NCBI GenBank assembly: GCA_947449315.1
Contig: CANFRC010000004.1
Location: 62,001 to 126,000, forward strand
DNA length: 64,000 nucleotides
Origin: Bacteroidota bacterium
GTDB taxonomy: Bacteria; Bacteroidota; Bacteroidia; 2-12-FULL-35-15
Reading direction: 5' to 3'
Shown here: positions 8,342 through 17,062 of the stretch, piece by piece
Position numbering within the stretch: the first letter of the stretch is position 1
Layout: every line of letters begins with the position of its first letter
Made by a program: the position numbers and the translations under genes
The notes under the pieces: generated by a model
Database searches by the model: none
What the model saw: only the letters and a program-made list of their open reading frames with translations
Told to the model about the DNA's origin: nothing

Positions 8342-9079
8342 TCAGGAGTTTCGAACGATCATAACACTTCCTTTCCAATCGGGTAGCTCAATTAAACTTT
8401 CTGGTATTGTTGGTATAAATTCATCCAGCGCTTTTTTAACTCCTTCCCAGGTGTGATTATAATCGTGAATCATAATAACTCCTCCCGCAGAAAGTTTGGG
8501 ATAGAAAAATTTTAAGCCTTCGATGGTTGGTAAATATAAGTCCGCATCTAAATACACAAAAGCAAATTTCGTAGTATCTAAACCGATTGCTGTTGTTGGG
8601 AAGTAGCCAGGGTGATAAATTACATTTTCTCCCCCAGCAACATATTCTTTTACTGTTTCAAGATCTGTGTCAGAAAATTCTGCCGTTGAATATTTCCCTC
8701 CTTGTGTTTTTTCAAGTGCAAGATCTTTTTCATTAAATCCGTTAAACGTATCAAACAGATAAAGCGTTCTGCTTTTGTCCATCTCATATATTATTTTTGC
8801 GGTCTCTCCTTTGTGAACTCCTAGCTCAGCAAAATCACCAGCTATATTTCCCCTTTTGAGACGTTCGATCTGAAACCACATACTAAAAAAACGAATCTTG
8901 TCGTAGTAGTTGCGTTCTAATTTTATTAGTTCATCTGAAACGAGTTTGTTCTTTACTGCATGCTCCCATTTGAATGGTTTGTAAAGCTTATAGGTCCAAA
9001 AAGTTTCGAGATATTTGAACCCGATCACTAATAAAATTAGAACTAAAACTCCGGAAATAATATTGAAAATTAAATTCAT
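8342..9079 (-). CDS. TylF/MycF-family O-methyltransferase with membrane anchor
   Basis: A 245-residue protein with an N-terminal membrane segment (IFNIISGVLVLILLVIGF, residues 4-21) followed by a TylF/MycF-like SAM-dependent methyltransferase domain. Visible family features are DFAELGVHKGETAKIIY (SAM-binding strand), YLFDTFNGF, LDADLYLPTIEGLKFFYPKL, and the GGVIMIHDYN segment that carries metal-binding acidic residues. Family members O-methylate sugars of macrolides or surface glycans. Here the membrane anchor suggests action on an envelope sugar or lipid-linked substrate, which is inference. The gene begins 40 bases after the gliding-motility protein gene on the same strand and may be co-transcribed with it. 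Confidence 0.87.
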   Translation of the reverse strand: MNLIFNIISGVLVLILLVIGFKYLETFWTYKLYKPFKWEHAVKNKLVSDELIKLERNYYDKIRFFSMWFQIERLKRGNIAGDFAELGVHKGETAKIIYEMDKSRTLYLFDTFNGFNEKDLALEKTQGGKYSTAEFSDTDLETVKEYVAGGENVIYHPGYFPTTAIGLDTTKFAFVYLDADLYLPTIEGLKFFYPKLSAGGVIMIHDYNHTWEGVKKALDEFIPTIPESLIELPDWKGSVMIVRNS

Positions 9080-9119
9080 TTAGTTGAACACATCACATTA
9101 AAAAATTGGGATGAATTAT

Positions 9120-11516
9120 TTAATTGTGAATGATTTGAACGTAGCCTGGCAATACTTTCCCGCTTTCTAATGTCAGGATATAATAGTAGGTTCCGTCAGC
9201 AACTTTACTTGCATTCCAATCGTTCGTATAATTTGCTTTTTCATAAACTATTTTACCCCACCTGTCAAATACTTTTAGAGTATTGCTTCCAAAATATTCA
9301 AGATATTTAAAGTAAAGTTGTTCGTTTTGGTTGTCACCATTTGGAGTGATCACGTTCGGCAAAATAATTTCTGCAGGGATGATAGTGATCTCATTACAAA
9401 TGTTATCCACACAGCCATCAGACGTCTGTATCGAAAGGCAAACGGTATATTTCCCGGGAACGGGATAGCTATGTACCGGATTTTGTGTTGTTGCAAAAGT
9501 GCCATCACCAAAGTCCCAATTCCAGGAAGTTGCGGTGCCACCGTAAACAGAAGTGTTATCAGTAAAAACTCCCGGTGTATTTACAATAAGCGATTGAGGT
9601 GTAATAGAAAAATTGGCTACAGGCAAAGGATCCGTGTTTACAACAATGGTAACAGTGTCTGAAATGCAACCATTGCTCGTTGCTGTTATCAAATAGTTGG
9701 TTGTTGTTGGCGATGTTCCAGAATTAGTTATAGCATCAGTGATATTTGTTCCTGTGCCGCTACTTCCGTGTCCGCTCCAATTGATAGTACTGCCTGCAAT
9801 ACAAGAACTCAGAGAAATATTAAATGGCACATCAGAACATTCGGTTGTAGGGTTTGGTGTGGCCGTCACCGTAGGGGTTTCTTTGATATGGATGACCTTT
9901 GGCACTAATCCTGTAAGCAAAATTCCGCAAGCGTCTCTTACTGTTGGAGCCGGAACACTTAAAACAGAAACAGTGTCGCAGGTTAATGGACAGGTTGGAT
10001 TCGTAAGGTTCAACACTTTTGAAATACTTCCAGCGGAGCAGCCTGCAGGAGCTCCTGTTGTAGTTACGGAGCCTGTCATCCAAGGGTGAGTAATGGTATA
10101 CGGTGGAACTCCGTATCGCATATAAACAGTGCCTGTCAAATTGCATACATTCGAACAAATAGTTGAAGGGGAAACATTCCACCCCGGTCCGTATGATTCA
10201 ACTTTATGACCTTCTACATAAGCACTGAATGGATATCCCGAAAAGGGGTCGTGATAAATATAAGTCGTATTGCACCCCGCGCCGGGCCCTGTTCGAGATA
10301 TGTGCATCGTGAGATAGATGGTGCGCGCACTGCACGATTGAGGATAGCAGCATAACAATGGAGTATGCAGGTCATAAGCTGTTAAATACCCTGTTCCTGG
10401 CGAACTGCCGGTAGGTGCAGCAACTGTAAAGCTGGTGGAGGTATTGCATCTCGTGCTGAAAAACATGTTGCCGTCACTCATCACAGCAGTTGTAAAAGGA
10501 CTTGCATAATAACTTCCGCTCACAAAAAATCCTGTAACCGTGATCTGCGCAGGTATGGTAACTGCAATACTATCTGCACTTGAGGCAGGAGCAATGCATG
10601 AAGCAATATAACTTCCAAGCCATGTGCTTGTTGGTCCCGTCACTAAAGGATCGATGGTTATTGGATAAATTCTCGATGCATCGGAAAGCCATTTATTTGG
10701 AAGTATGATCTTTAATTTTAAAACACCATTTATGTTTTCAACTTTATATGCCGCTGTGCAATAATTTTTATTTGCATCAAAACAAACAGCGCCATTGATT
10801 CTGCTGATCTCCTCTCCCTTGCTAGATGTAACAGAAAGTACACCTGCCCATCCGTTTTCATTTTGTTGCCCATAGTTTTTGTCAGGCTTTATGGTTGCTC
10901 CTTCCGGCAGTGTAACATCTTCTTCGATAATAAAATCAGCTGACGAATTGGAAATAGGATGTGTTAACACATAATTGTATTTTAAACTGTTGAATCGAAA
11001 GTCAAATGTTTTATTTATGCCGGGAGCTATATCATTCATTGTTGCCATGTTGCCTTCAAGATTTAAAGCAGATGAGCTAGTAGCAACACCATTGATTTTA
11101 CAGTTGTCCGAATAGCGGATCTTTGTTTCTGCTACTGTACTTATTTCCACAGCTCCATTTTCTAAAACAGAAACAGGGAAAGGTTGGTTCAACGCGGAAA
11201 GACCGGATCTCGTTTTTGTGGGTGTGCAAATAATCGGTACAAGTTTTCCGGATGCATTGTAATAATTAAGCGGCTCTTTGCTATAATGTATAATTATTCT
11301 TCCGTCAGGTGTAGTATAGGTACTTGAATAGATGGCACGTTCACTTTCAATTTCTTCCCATTGTGCTTGGTCTTCAAGAATATTTCGTTGACCTTGCGCG
11401 TTATTTAAATTGGCTGCCAGTCCTTGGCTATTTTGCTGAGCGAACAGTAAATCGCTGTTGAAACAAAGAAGCATCAACAAAATATACGAGAGAAATATTT
11501 TTTTTTGGAGCTGCAT
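9120..11516 (-). CDS. Secreted PKD-domain protein with gliding-motility C-terminal domain
   Basis: A 798-residue exported protein. Residues 1-26 are a signal peptide (KKIFLSYILLMLLCFNSDLLFAQ). The middle is a long beta-rich, Cys/Thr/Ser-rich region. A PKD domain appears at about 640-715 (SWNWDFGDGTFATTQNPVHSY). The last 85 residues (LPNVITPNGDNQNEQLYF...LKVFDRWGKIVYEK...GTYYYILTL) are the gliding-motility-associated C-terminal domain (CHU_C, type B), a type IX secretion sorting signal. It is expected to cross the outer membrane through the SprA-containing machinery and stay surface-linked. The ligand or role is unknown; PKD and Cys-rich repeats suggest adhesion or structural use. A near-consensus promoter lies just upstream. 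Confidence 0.9.
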   Translation of the reverse strand: MQLQKKIFLSYILLMLLCFNSDLLFAQQNSQGLAANLNNAQGQRNILEDQAQWEEIESERAIYSSTYTTPDGRIIIHYSKEPLNYYNASGKLVPIICTPTKTRSGLSALNQPFPVSVLENGAVEISTVAETKIRYSDNCKINGVATSSSALNLEGNMATMNDIAPGINKTFDFRFNSLKYNYVLTHPISNSSADFIIEEDVTLPEGATIKPDKNYGQQNENGWAGVLSVTSSKGEEISRINGAVCFDANKNYCTAAYKVENINGVLKLKIILPNKWLSDASRIYPITIDPLVTGPTSTWLGSYIASCIAPASSADSIAVTIPAQITVTGFFVSGSYYASPFTTAVMSDGNMFFSTRCNTSTSFTVAAPTGSSPGTGYLTAYDLHTPLLCCYPQSCSARTIYLTMHISRTGPGAGCNTTYIYHDPFSGYPFSAYVEGHKVESYGPGWNVSPSTICSNVCNLTGTVYMRYGVPPYTITHPWMTGSVTTTGAPAGCSAGSISKVLNLTNPTCPLTCDTVSVLSVPAPTVRDACGILLTGLVPKVIHIKETPTVTATPNPTTECSDVPFNISLSSCIAGSTINWSGHGSSGTGTNITDAITNSGTSPTTTNYLITATSNGCISDTVTIVVNTDPLPVANFSITPQSLIVNTPGVFTDNTSVYGGTATSWNWDFGDGTFATTQNPVHSYPVPGKYTVCLSIQTSDGCVDNICNEITIIPAEIILPNVITPNGDNQNEQLYFKYLEYFGSNTLKVFDRWGKIVYEKANYTNDWNASKVADGTYYYILTLESGKVLPGYVQIIHN

Positions 11517-11537
11517 GATATGAATTATTTAGTCTTA

Positions 11538-11568
11538 CAAATATGATTAAAATTTTGCAGAAAAGCAA
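11538..11568 (-). promoter_or_regulatory. Promoter of the gliding-motility C-terminal protein gene
   Basis: On the minus strand, TTG (11566-11568) is followed after 20 bases by CATATTTG (11538-11545), one mismatch from TAnnTTTG. The predicted leader is about 15-20 bases. The rest of the intergenic stretch to the tRNA (11569-11788) holds nothing I can name. Confidence 0.55.
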
Positions 11569-11803
11569 GAGGCTCATTTTTCAAATGAAGCGTTTAAGCA
11601 TTGTTATAGAAACCGTGTTTTGAACAATTTTTTTACTGTATGAAATGTCGATTTTAAGAACCTTCAAAGAAATAACAGGCGGAGATACCATCGGTTTCGG
11701 GAGATCAAAAAACGCTATCCTTCCGTAATGTCTATTTGGTATAGAGTACGAATATTTAAAAAATAATCACTCCTGAAAATATTATTGATACTTTTGTGAT
11801 AAA

Positions 11804-11877
11804 GGGGGATTAGCTCATTTGGCTAGAGCGCTTCGCTGGCAGTGAAGAGGCGACCGGTTCGAATCCGGTATTCTCCA
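11804..11877 (+). tRNA. tRNA-Ala (anticodon GGC)
   Basis: A 74-base cloverleaf: acceptor GGGGGAT/ATTCTCC (two G-U pairs), D arm GCTC/GAGC, anticodon stem CTTCG/TGAAG with loop CTGGCAG giving anticodon GGC, 5-base variable loop, T arm ACCGG-TTCGAAT-CCGGT, and discriminator A. The CCA end is not encoded. A TACTTTTG -7 element at 11789-11796 puts the transcription start almost at the mature 5' end. Confidence 0.95.
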
Positions 11878-11900
11878 CGAATAGTTAAAAATGTTTCGTT

Positions 11901-12317
11901 ATGGCAGAAGACAGAATCAATTCAAGCAAAGCACCCGAGCCTGTTGGATCTTATCCACACGCTCGCAGGGTAGGTAATTTATTATTTCTTTCCGGTGTAG
12001 GACCGCGTGAACGGGGCACCAAAAAAATTCCGGGAGTTGAATTAGATGAACATGGTGCGATTGTTTCTTACGATATTGAAACACAATGCAGATGTGTTTT
12101 CCAAAACATAAAATATATTTTGGAAGATGCAGGTAGTAGTTGGGATAATATTGTGGATGTGCAGGTGTTTTTAACCAATATGAAGGACGATTTTGCGACG
12201 TACAATCGTGTGTATGCAGAATGGTTCAAGGATAATCAGCCATGTAGAACAACCATTGAAATCAATTGTTTGCCTACACCCATTGCAATCGAATTAAAAG
12301 TGATCGCTACAATCTAA
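11901..12317 (+). CDS. RidA-family protein, 2-aminomuconate deaminase-like
   Basis: A 138-residue YjgF/YER057c/UK114 (RidA) family protein. RidA relatives hydrolyse enamine/imine intermediates as trimers. The conserved arginine is present (PCRTTIE, R116), as are VDVQVFLTNM and LPTPIAIELKVIATI. The N-terminal segment PEPVGSYPHARRVGNLLFLS and the insertion RERGTKKIPGVELDE match, from memory, the 2-aminomuconate deaminases of the tryptophan-kynurenine or 2-nitrobenzoate pathways more closely than the housekeeping RidA. The ALDH at 22565-24010 resembles the preceding enzyme of that pathway, which supports the idea. The gene starts 24 bases after tRNA-Ala, so it may depend on the same promoter. 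Deaminase specificity is an inference; RidA family membership is secure. Confidence 0.85.
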   Translation: MAEDRINSSKAPEPVGSYPHARRVGNLLFLSGVGPRERGTKKIPGVELDEHGAIVSYDIETQCRCVFQNIKYILEDAGSSWDNIVDVQVFLTNMKDDFATYNRVYAEWFKDNQPCRTTIEINCLPTPIAIELKVIATI

Positions 12318-12518
12318 CAATTCCTGTCTTTTTCGTTTTCTTTCTGCTGTTGTCCTGTCTTTAATTGTCAACAGTGATTGGTCCGGTCATTATTACCAAA
12401 GCGGTAAAAATGCACAAAAAGATGCATTCTTCTAAAGCATAAGCCTTTAAGCAATAGGTTTTTACGGATAAATCACTACATTTGCAGTCCTTTTTAAAAA
12501 AAGAATCGTAGCATCATT

Positions 12519-15500
12519 ATGAGCAAAAATTATAAAACATATACAGGTCTAAATCTTTCGCAAACTGCGAAGGATGTTCAAAAATTCTGGGAAGAAGACA
12601 ATACGTTCGAAAAGTCGATTACTTCTCGTGACGGAAAGGCTCCTTTTGTTTTTTATGAAGGACCACCCAGTGCGAATGGCTTACCCGGTATTCACCATGT
12701 AATGGCGCGTTCTATTAAAGATATTTTTTGCCGCTATAAAACGCAAAAAGGGTTTCAAGTAAAACGGAAAGCGGGTTGGGATACACATGGTTTGCCAATA
12801 GAATTAAGTGTTGAAAAGGCTTTAGGCATTACCAAAGAAGATATCGGAAAGAAAATTACGGTGGAGCAATACAACATCGAATGTCGTAAGGATGTCATGA
12901 AGTATACCGATGTGTGGGCAGATGTGACTTCAAAAATGGGCTATTGGGTGGATATGGATCATCCGTATATCACCTACGAAAATAAATACATTGAATCGGT
13001 GTGGTGGCTGTTGAGTAATTTACATTCAAAAGGAGCTATCTACAAAGGATTTACCATACAACCGTACTCTCCAGCTGCTGGAACAGGATTGTCATCACAT
13101 GAATTAAATCAGCCAGGATGCTATCGCGATGTGAAGGATAGAACGGCTACTGTGATGTTTAAAGCCGTTCAACAATCAAAGTTAAAAGTAGAGGGTGATG
13201 TTTTCTTTTTAGCCTGGACGACAACTCCTTGGACTTTGCCATCTAATACAGCTTTAGCTGTTGGAAAAAATATTGACTATGTTTTGGTAAAAACATTCAA
13301 TCCCTTTTCTCATGCATTAACAAATGTAATTCTTGCAAAAGAATTAGTAGGAAAACATTTTCCAGAAAAAAATAAAGAATTAAAATTTGAAGAGTATACA
13401 GCAGGAGACAAAGCAATTCCTTTTCAAATTGTGGATGAATTTAAAGGCTCCGATTTAGCCGGAATCCAATACGAACAAATCTTACCATTCACACAACCAA
13501 CTGATGGCGATGCATTCAAAGTGATCATCGGAGATTTTGTGACTACATCCGATGGAACAGGGATCGTGCATATCGCACCGAGCTTTGGCGCAGACGATTT
13601 TAGAGTGGCGAAACAAAACGGAATCGGTTCATTGACGTTAGTTGATAAACGAGGAAAATTTTTACCAGAAGTAAAAGACGGTGTTTTCTTGTATGGCGAA
13701 GAATATGTGAAAGAAGCCTATTTGACAGATCAAGAAAAAGTGCATGAATTTCAGTTTCAGAAAAAAATATTAGAAGATAACGGAAAGATAAAAGAGTTGA
13801 AAGCCTATCTGAGCGTTGACGAACGCATTGTTCTGAAACTTCAGGAAGAAGGAAAACTTTTCAAAAAAGAAACCTACGAACACAGTTATCCGCATTGCTG
13901 GAGAACCGATAAACCTGTATTATATTATCCCTTAGATTCCTGGTTCATCAAAACGACCGATTACAAAGACAGAATGATAGCGCTGAACAAAACGATCAAT
14001 TGGAAGCCGGAATCGACCGGTACTGGCCGTTTTGGAAATTGGTTGGAAAATCTGAACGATTGGAATTTATCGCGATCCCGCTTCTGGGGAATTCCAATTC
14101 CTATCTGGACAAGTGAAGATAAATCTGAACAAATTGTTATTGGTTCAATAGAACAATTGCAAAAAGAAATTGAAAATGCGCTTGCAAAAAATGCAATGAC
14201 AGACAATCCACTTGCGAAATTTACAGCTGGAGATATGTCGGATACCAATTACAATACATTCGATCTTCATAAGCCTTACGCTGATAATATTGTGTTGGAA
14301 CGCAATGGCAAAAAGCTTTTTCGTGAACCTGACCTTATTGATGTGTGGTTTGATTCCGGAGCTATGCCCTATGCGCAATTGCATTATCCTTTCGAGAATA
14401 AAGAATTGATCGATCAGAAAAAATATTACCCTGCCGATTTTATTGCGGAAGGAGTGGATCAAACACGTGGCTGGTTCTTTACATTACATGCCATCGCAAC
14501 GATGTGTTTCGATTCTGTTGCCTTCAAAAATGTAGTAAGTAATGGGTTGGTATTGGATAAGAACGGACAAAAAATGAGTAAGCGTTTAGGTAATGCGGTC
14601 GACCCTTTCACTACCATTGAAAAATATGGACCGGATGCAACCCGCTGGTACATGATCACCAACGCAGCGCCATGGGACAATTTAAAATTTGACATAGAAG
14701 GCATTGCAGAAGTACAACGTAAATTTTTTGGAACTCTTCACAATACGTATTCGTTTTTCGCATTGTATGCAAATGTGGATGGCTTCAGCTACGCAGAGGC
14801 AGAGATACCTATGATTGAGCGTGCAGAAATTGACCGTTGGATCATTTCGGAATTAAATACGCTCGTTAAAAAAGTAGACGAAGCATACGCCGATTTCGAG
14901 CCACATCGTGCAGGACGATTGATTGAAAGTTTTGTAGATGAGCATTTAAGTAATTGGTATGTTCGTTTATGCAGAAGACGATTCTGGAAAGGGGATTATT
15001 CACCAGATAAAATTGCAGCGTATCAAACGTTGTATCGTTGTCTGGAAGTGATCGCTCAAATTTCAGCGCCTATTGCACCATTCTTTATGGATAGATTGTA
15101 TTCTGATCTTAATTCAGTTACAGGTCGCGATAAAGTATCGTCTATTCACTTGAGTGATTTCCCTGTTTCAGATACGTTCTTAATCGATAAAAATTTAGAA
15201 GAGCGAATGGAGTTGGCCCAGAAAATTTCTTCAATGGTTTTATCGATCCGTAAAAAAGAAAATATTCGTGTTCGTCAGCCATTGGAAAAAATACAAATCC
15301 CGGTTTTGGATGATTCATACAAAGCAAAAATAGAAGCGGTAAAAGAACTGATATTATCGGAAGTGAATGTTAAAAGTTTGGATCTGGTAGATGAGTCACA
15401 AACGCAAATTGTGAAAAATATGAAACTCAACTTCAAAACATTGGGTAAAAAATGTGGCAAGAACATGAAAGCAGTTCAAACTTTTGCGAATGAAAATGGA

Positions 15501-15947
15501 GCAGCAATAATTGCGGGAATCGAGAAAACGGGGAAATATGAAATGATAATTGAGGGAGAAACCATTTTATTGGAGACAGAGGATGTGGAAATCATCCCGG
15601 TTGACATCCCCGGTTGGAAAGTAGCAAATTCTGGACAATTAACTGTGGCACTGGATGTTACAATAAGTCCGACACTTCGTGAAGAAGGATTAGCCCGTGA
15701 GTTGGTTAATAGGATCCAAAACCTCCGAAAGGACAGTAATTTGGACGTTACAGACCGAATAGACGTGAAAATTCAGAGAAATTCTGCTATAAATTCTGCT
15801 ATCAATAATAATTTGGACTATATTTGCGCGGAAATTTTGGCATCCTCCTTAGAACTTGTTGATAATGTGGAAGCTACAAAAGGATTTGAGATTGAATTAG
15901 ACGAAGAGATCAAAACGTTAATTACGATTACTAAACTACTAAATTAA
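12519..15947 (+). CDS. ileS: Isoleucyl-tRNA synthetase, type 2 (eukaryote-like)
   Basis: A 1142-residue class I synthetase charging tRNA-Ile, with proofreading of valine. Landmarks are the PPSANGLP-GIHH segment at 50-60, GWDTHGLPIE, the CP1 editing domain (about 200-400, including TTTPWTLPSNTA), the VDQTRGWFFTL segment, and KMSKR at 685-689. The canonical HxGH signature is rearranged to G-I-H-H (residues 57-60), as described for a subset of type 2 IleRS linked to extreme mupirocin resistance. The C-terminal third (DUF5915-like, no Zn-finger cysteines) is also type 2. A TACATTTG -7 box lies at 12477-12484, giving a leader of about 30 bases. It is followed after 5 bases by the H1/DksA gene and then lspA, a common Bacteroidota order. 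Confidence 0.96.
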   Translation: MSKNYKTYTGLNLSQTAKDVQKFWEEDNTFEKSITSRDGKAPFVFYEGPPSANGLPGIHHVMARSIKDIFCRYKTQKGFQVKRKAGWDTHGLPIELSVEKALGITKEDIGKKITVEQYNIECRKDVMKYTDVWADVTSKMGYWVDMDHPYITYENKYIESVWWLLSNLHSKGAIYKGFTIQPYSPAAGTGLSSHELNQPGCYRDVKDRTATVMFKAVQQSKLKVEGDVFFLAWTTTPWTLPSNTALAVGKNIDYVLVKTFNPFSHALTNVILAKELVGKHFPEKNKELKFEEYTAGDKAIPFQIVDEFKGSDLAGIQYEQILPFTQPTDGDAFKVIIGDFVTTSDGTGIVHIAPSFGADDFRVAKQNGIGSLTLVDKRGKFLPEVKDGVFLYGEEYVKEAYLTDQEKVHEFQFQKKILEDNGKIKELKAYLSVDERIVLKLQEEGKLFKKETYEHSYPHCWRTDKPVLYYPLDSWFIKTTDYKDRMIALNKTINWKPESTGTGRFGNWLENLNDWNLSRSRFWGIPIPIWTSEDKSEQIVIGSIEQLQKEIENALAKNAMTDNPLAKFTAGDMSDTNYNTFDLHKPYADNIVLERNGKKLFREPDLIDVWFDSGAMPYAQLHYPFENKELIDQKKYYPADFIAEGVDQTRGWFFTLHAIATMCFDSVAFKNVVSNGLVLDKNGQKMSKRLGNAVDPFTTIEKYGPDATRWYMITNAAPWDNLKFDIEGIAEVQRKFFGTLHNTYSFFALYANVDGFSYAEAEIPMIERAEIDRWIISELNTLVKKVDEAYADFEPHRAGRLIESFVDEHLSNWYVRLCRRRFWKGDYSPDKIAAYQTLYRCLEVIAQISAPIAPFFMDRLYSDLNSVTGRDKVSSIHLSDFPVSDTFLIDKNLEERMELAQKISSMVLSIRKKENIRVRQPLEKIQIPVLDDSYKAKIEAVKELILSEVNVKSLDLVDESQTQIVKNMKLNFKTLGKKCGKNMKAVQTFANENGAAIIAGIEKTGKYEMIIEGETILLETEDVEIIPVDIPGWKVANSGQLTVALDVTISPTLREEGLARELVNRIQNLRKDSNLDVTDRIDVKIQRNSAINSAINNNLDYICAEILASSLELVDNVEATKGFEIELDEEIKTLITITKLLN

Positions 15948-15952
15948 ATACA

Positions 15953-16969
15953 ATGGCTAAAAAAGCGCAAAAAGGAAAACCAGCTAAGAAAGCTGCAAAA
16001 CCTGTTAAAAAAGCGGTAGCAAAAAAGCCTGCAAAAAAAGCTGCTCCAAAAAAACCAGCAAAACCAGCAAAAAAGGTAATAGCTAAGAAACCTGTAAAAA
16101 AGGTGGCAGCAAAACCTGCCCGTCCGGTAGGCGGGAAAGCCGCTCCTAAAAAAGCAGCAAAACCATCTAAAAAAGTAGTAGCTAAAAAACCTGTAAAAAA
16201 GGTGGTTGCTAAACCTACTAAGAAAGTTGCTCCTAAGAAAGCAGTTAAAAAAGTAGCACAAAAGAAAGTGGTTAAATCTGCCCGTCCAGCAGGCGGGAAA
16301 GTAGCTCCTAAAAAAGTAGTAGCAAAAAAGGTAGCAAAGCCAGTAAAAAAGGTAATCGTTAAAAAAGCGCCTGTAAAACCAGTTGCTAAAGTGGTTGCTA
16401 AAGTTGCTGCAAAGCCAGTTGTTAAACCTGCCCGTCCGGCAGTCGCGAAAGCGGAACCTGTTTCAAAGAAAAAACAACGTTTTGATTCAGACGATGATTA
16501 TAGTTCTGATGAAGCGCCAATGGTGGTAGAATACAAAACACCATCTATTCGCAGACCAATGGGCCCAGCTCCTAAACCGCATATCAATACAGATACACGT
16601 ACCCGTTACTCAGATTCTGAATTGAAAGAATTCAAAGAATTGATTCTTAAAAAATTATCGGAAGCTCAAAAAGATTTTGAATTATTGAAGAGCACACTTT
16701 CTCACAAAGATGATCATGGTACAGATGATACTTCTCCTACCTTCAAATTATTAGAAGATGGTTCGGATGTATTGTCAAAAGAGGAAACAGCGCATTTAGC
16801 CGGTCGTCAAGAGAAATTTATTCAAAATCTGCAAAACGCATTGATCCGTATTGAAAACAAAACATATGGTATTTGCAGAGCAACAGGAAAATTAATTTCT
16901 AAAGAGCGCTTAAGAAGCGTTCCTCATGCAACATTAGCAATAGAAGCTAAATTGCAGCAAAACAATTAA
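15953..16969 (+). CDS. Histone H1-like Lys/Ala/Pro tail fused to a cysteine-poor DksA/TraR-type domain
   Basis: A 338-residue protein. Residues 1 to about 172 are almost wholly Lys, Ala, Pro and Val, with repeated AKKPxKKV and ARPxGGK units, like bacterial histone H1/AlgP-type DNA-binding tails. A short acidic linker follows (FDSDDDYSSDEAP, about 180-192). The C-terminal part (about 215-338: ELKEFKELILKKLSEAQKDF...YGICRATGKLISKERLRSVPHATLAIEAK) matches DksA/TraR. In classical members four Cys bind zinc; here only the first Cys remains and the other positions are T, A and A, as in the usual short Bacteroidota homologue. DksA acts on RNA polymerase with ppGpp; the tail should bind nucleic acid. 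The gene lies 5 bases after ileS, and a terminator separates it from lspA. Confidence 0.85.
   Translation: MAKKAQKGKPAKKAAKPVKKAVAKKPAKKAAPKKPAKPAKKVIAKKPVKKVAAKPARPVGGKAAPKKAAKPSKKVVAKKPVKKVVAKPTKKVAPKKAVKKVAQKKVVKSARPAGGKVAPKKVVAKKVAKPVKKVIVKKAPVKPVAKVVAKVAAKPVVKPARPAVAKAEPVSKKKQRFDSDDDYSSDEAPMVVEYKTPSIRRPMGPAPKPHINTDTRTRYSDSELKEFKELILKKLSEAQKDFELLKSTLSHKDDHGTDDTSPTFKLLEDGSDVLSKEETAHLAGRQEKFIQNLQNALIRIENKTYGICRATGKLISKERLRSVPHATLAIEAKLQQNN
15959..16460 (+). repeat. Imperfect Lys/Ala/Pro coding repeats in the H1-like tail
   Basis: The coding sequence carries recurring blocks of AAAAAACCTGTAAAAAAGG type and three CTGCCCGTCC(G/A)G blocks at about 16116, 16278 and 16428. The repeated protein units are ARPVGGK, ARPAGGK and ARPAVAK, spaced about 50 residues apart. 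Such A-rich repeats are prone to length change, so tail length may differ between strains. Confidence 0.75.
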
Positions 16970-17003
16970 TCGTACATTTTAAAAAAGTAAAATTATTTAT
17001 ATA

Positions 17004-17040
17004 AGAAAGGTTACCGTTGTGTAACCTTTCTTTATTTTTA
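17004..17040 (+). terminator. Terminator/attenuator between the H1/DksA gene and lspA
   Basis: AGAAAGGTTAC and GTAACCTTTCT form an 11-bp stem with a 6-base loop, followed by TTATTTTTA. lspA starts only 23 bases later with no clear promoter of its own, so lspA may rely on read-through. Confidence 0.75.
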
Positions 17041-17062
17041 CAAAAAATTAAATACCCGCTCT

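Noticed and set aside
11645-11728. 27-codon frame upstream of tRNA-Ala
   Set aside because: No promoter, coding signature or amino-acid bias; length fits chance.
15944-16261. 105-residue minus-strand frame rich in Phe, Cys and Arg
   Set aside because: It is the antisense of the Lys/Ala repeat tail (AAA/AAG codons read as TTT/CTT); composition is an artefact.
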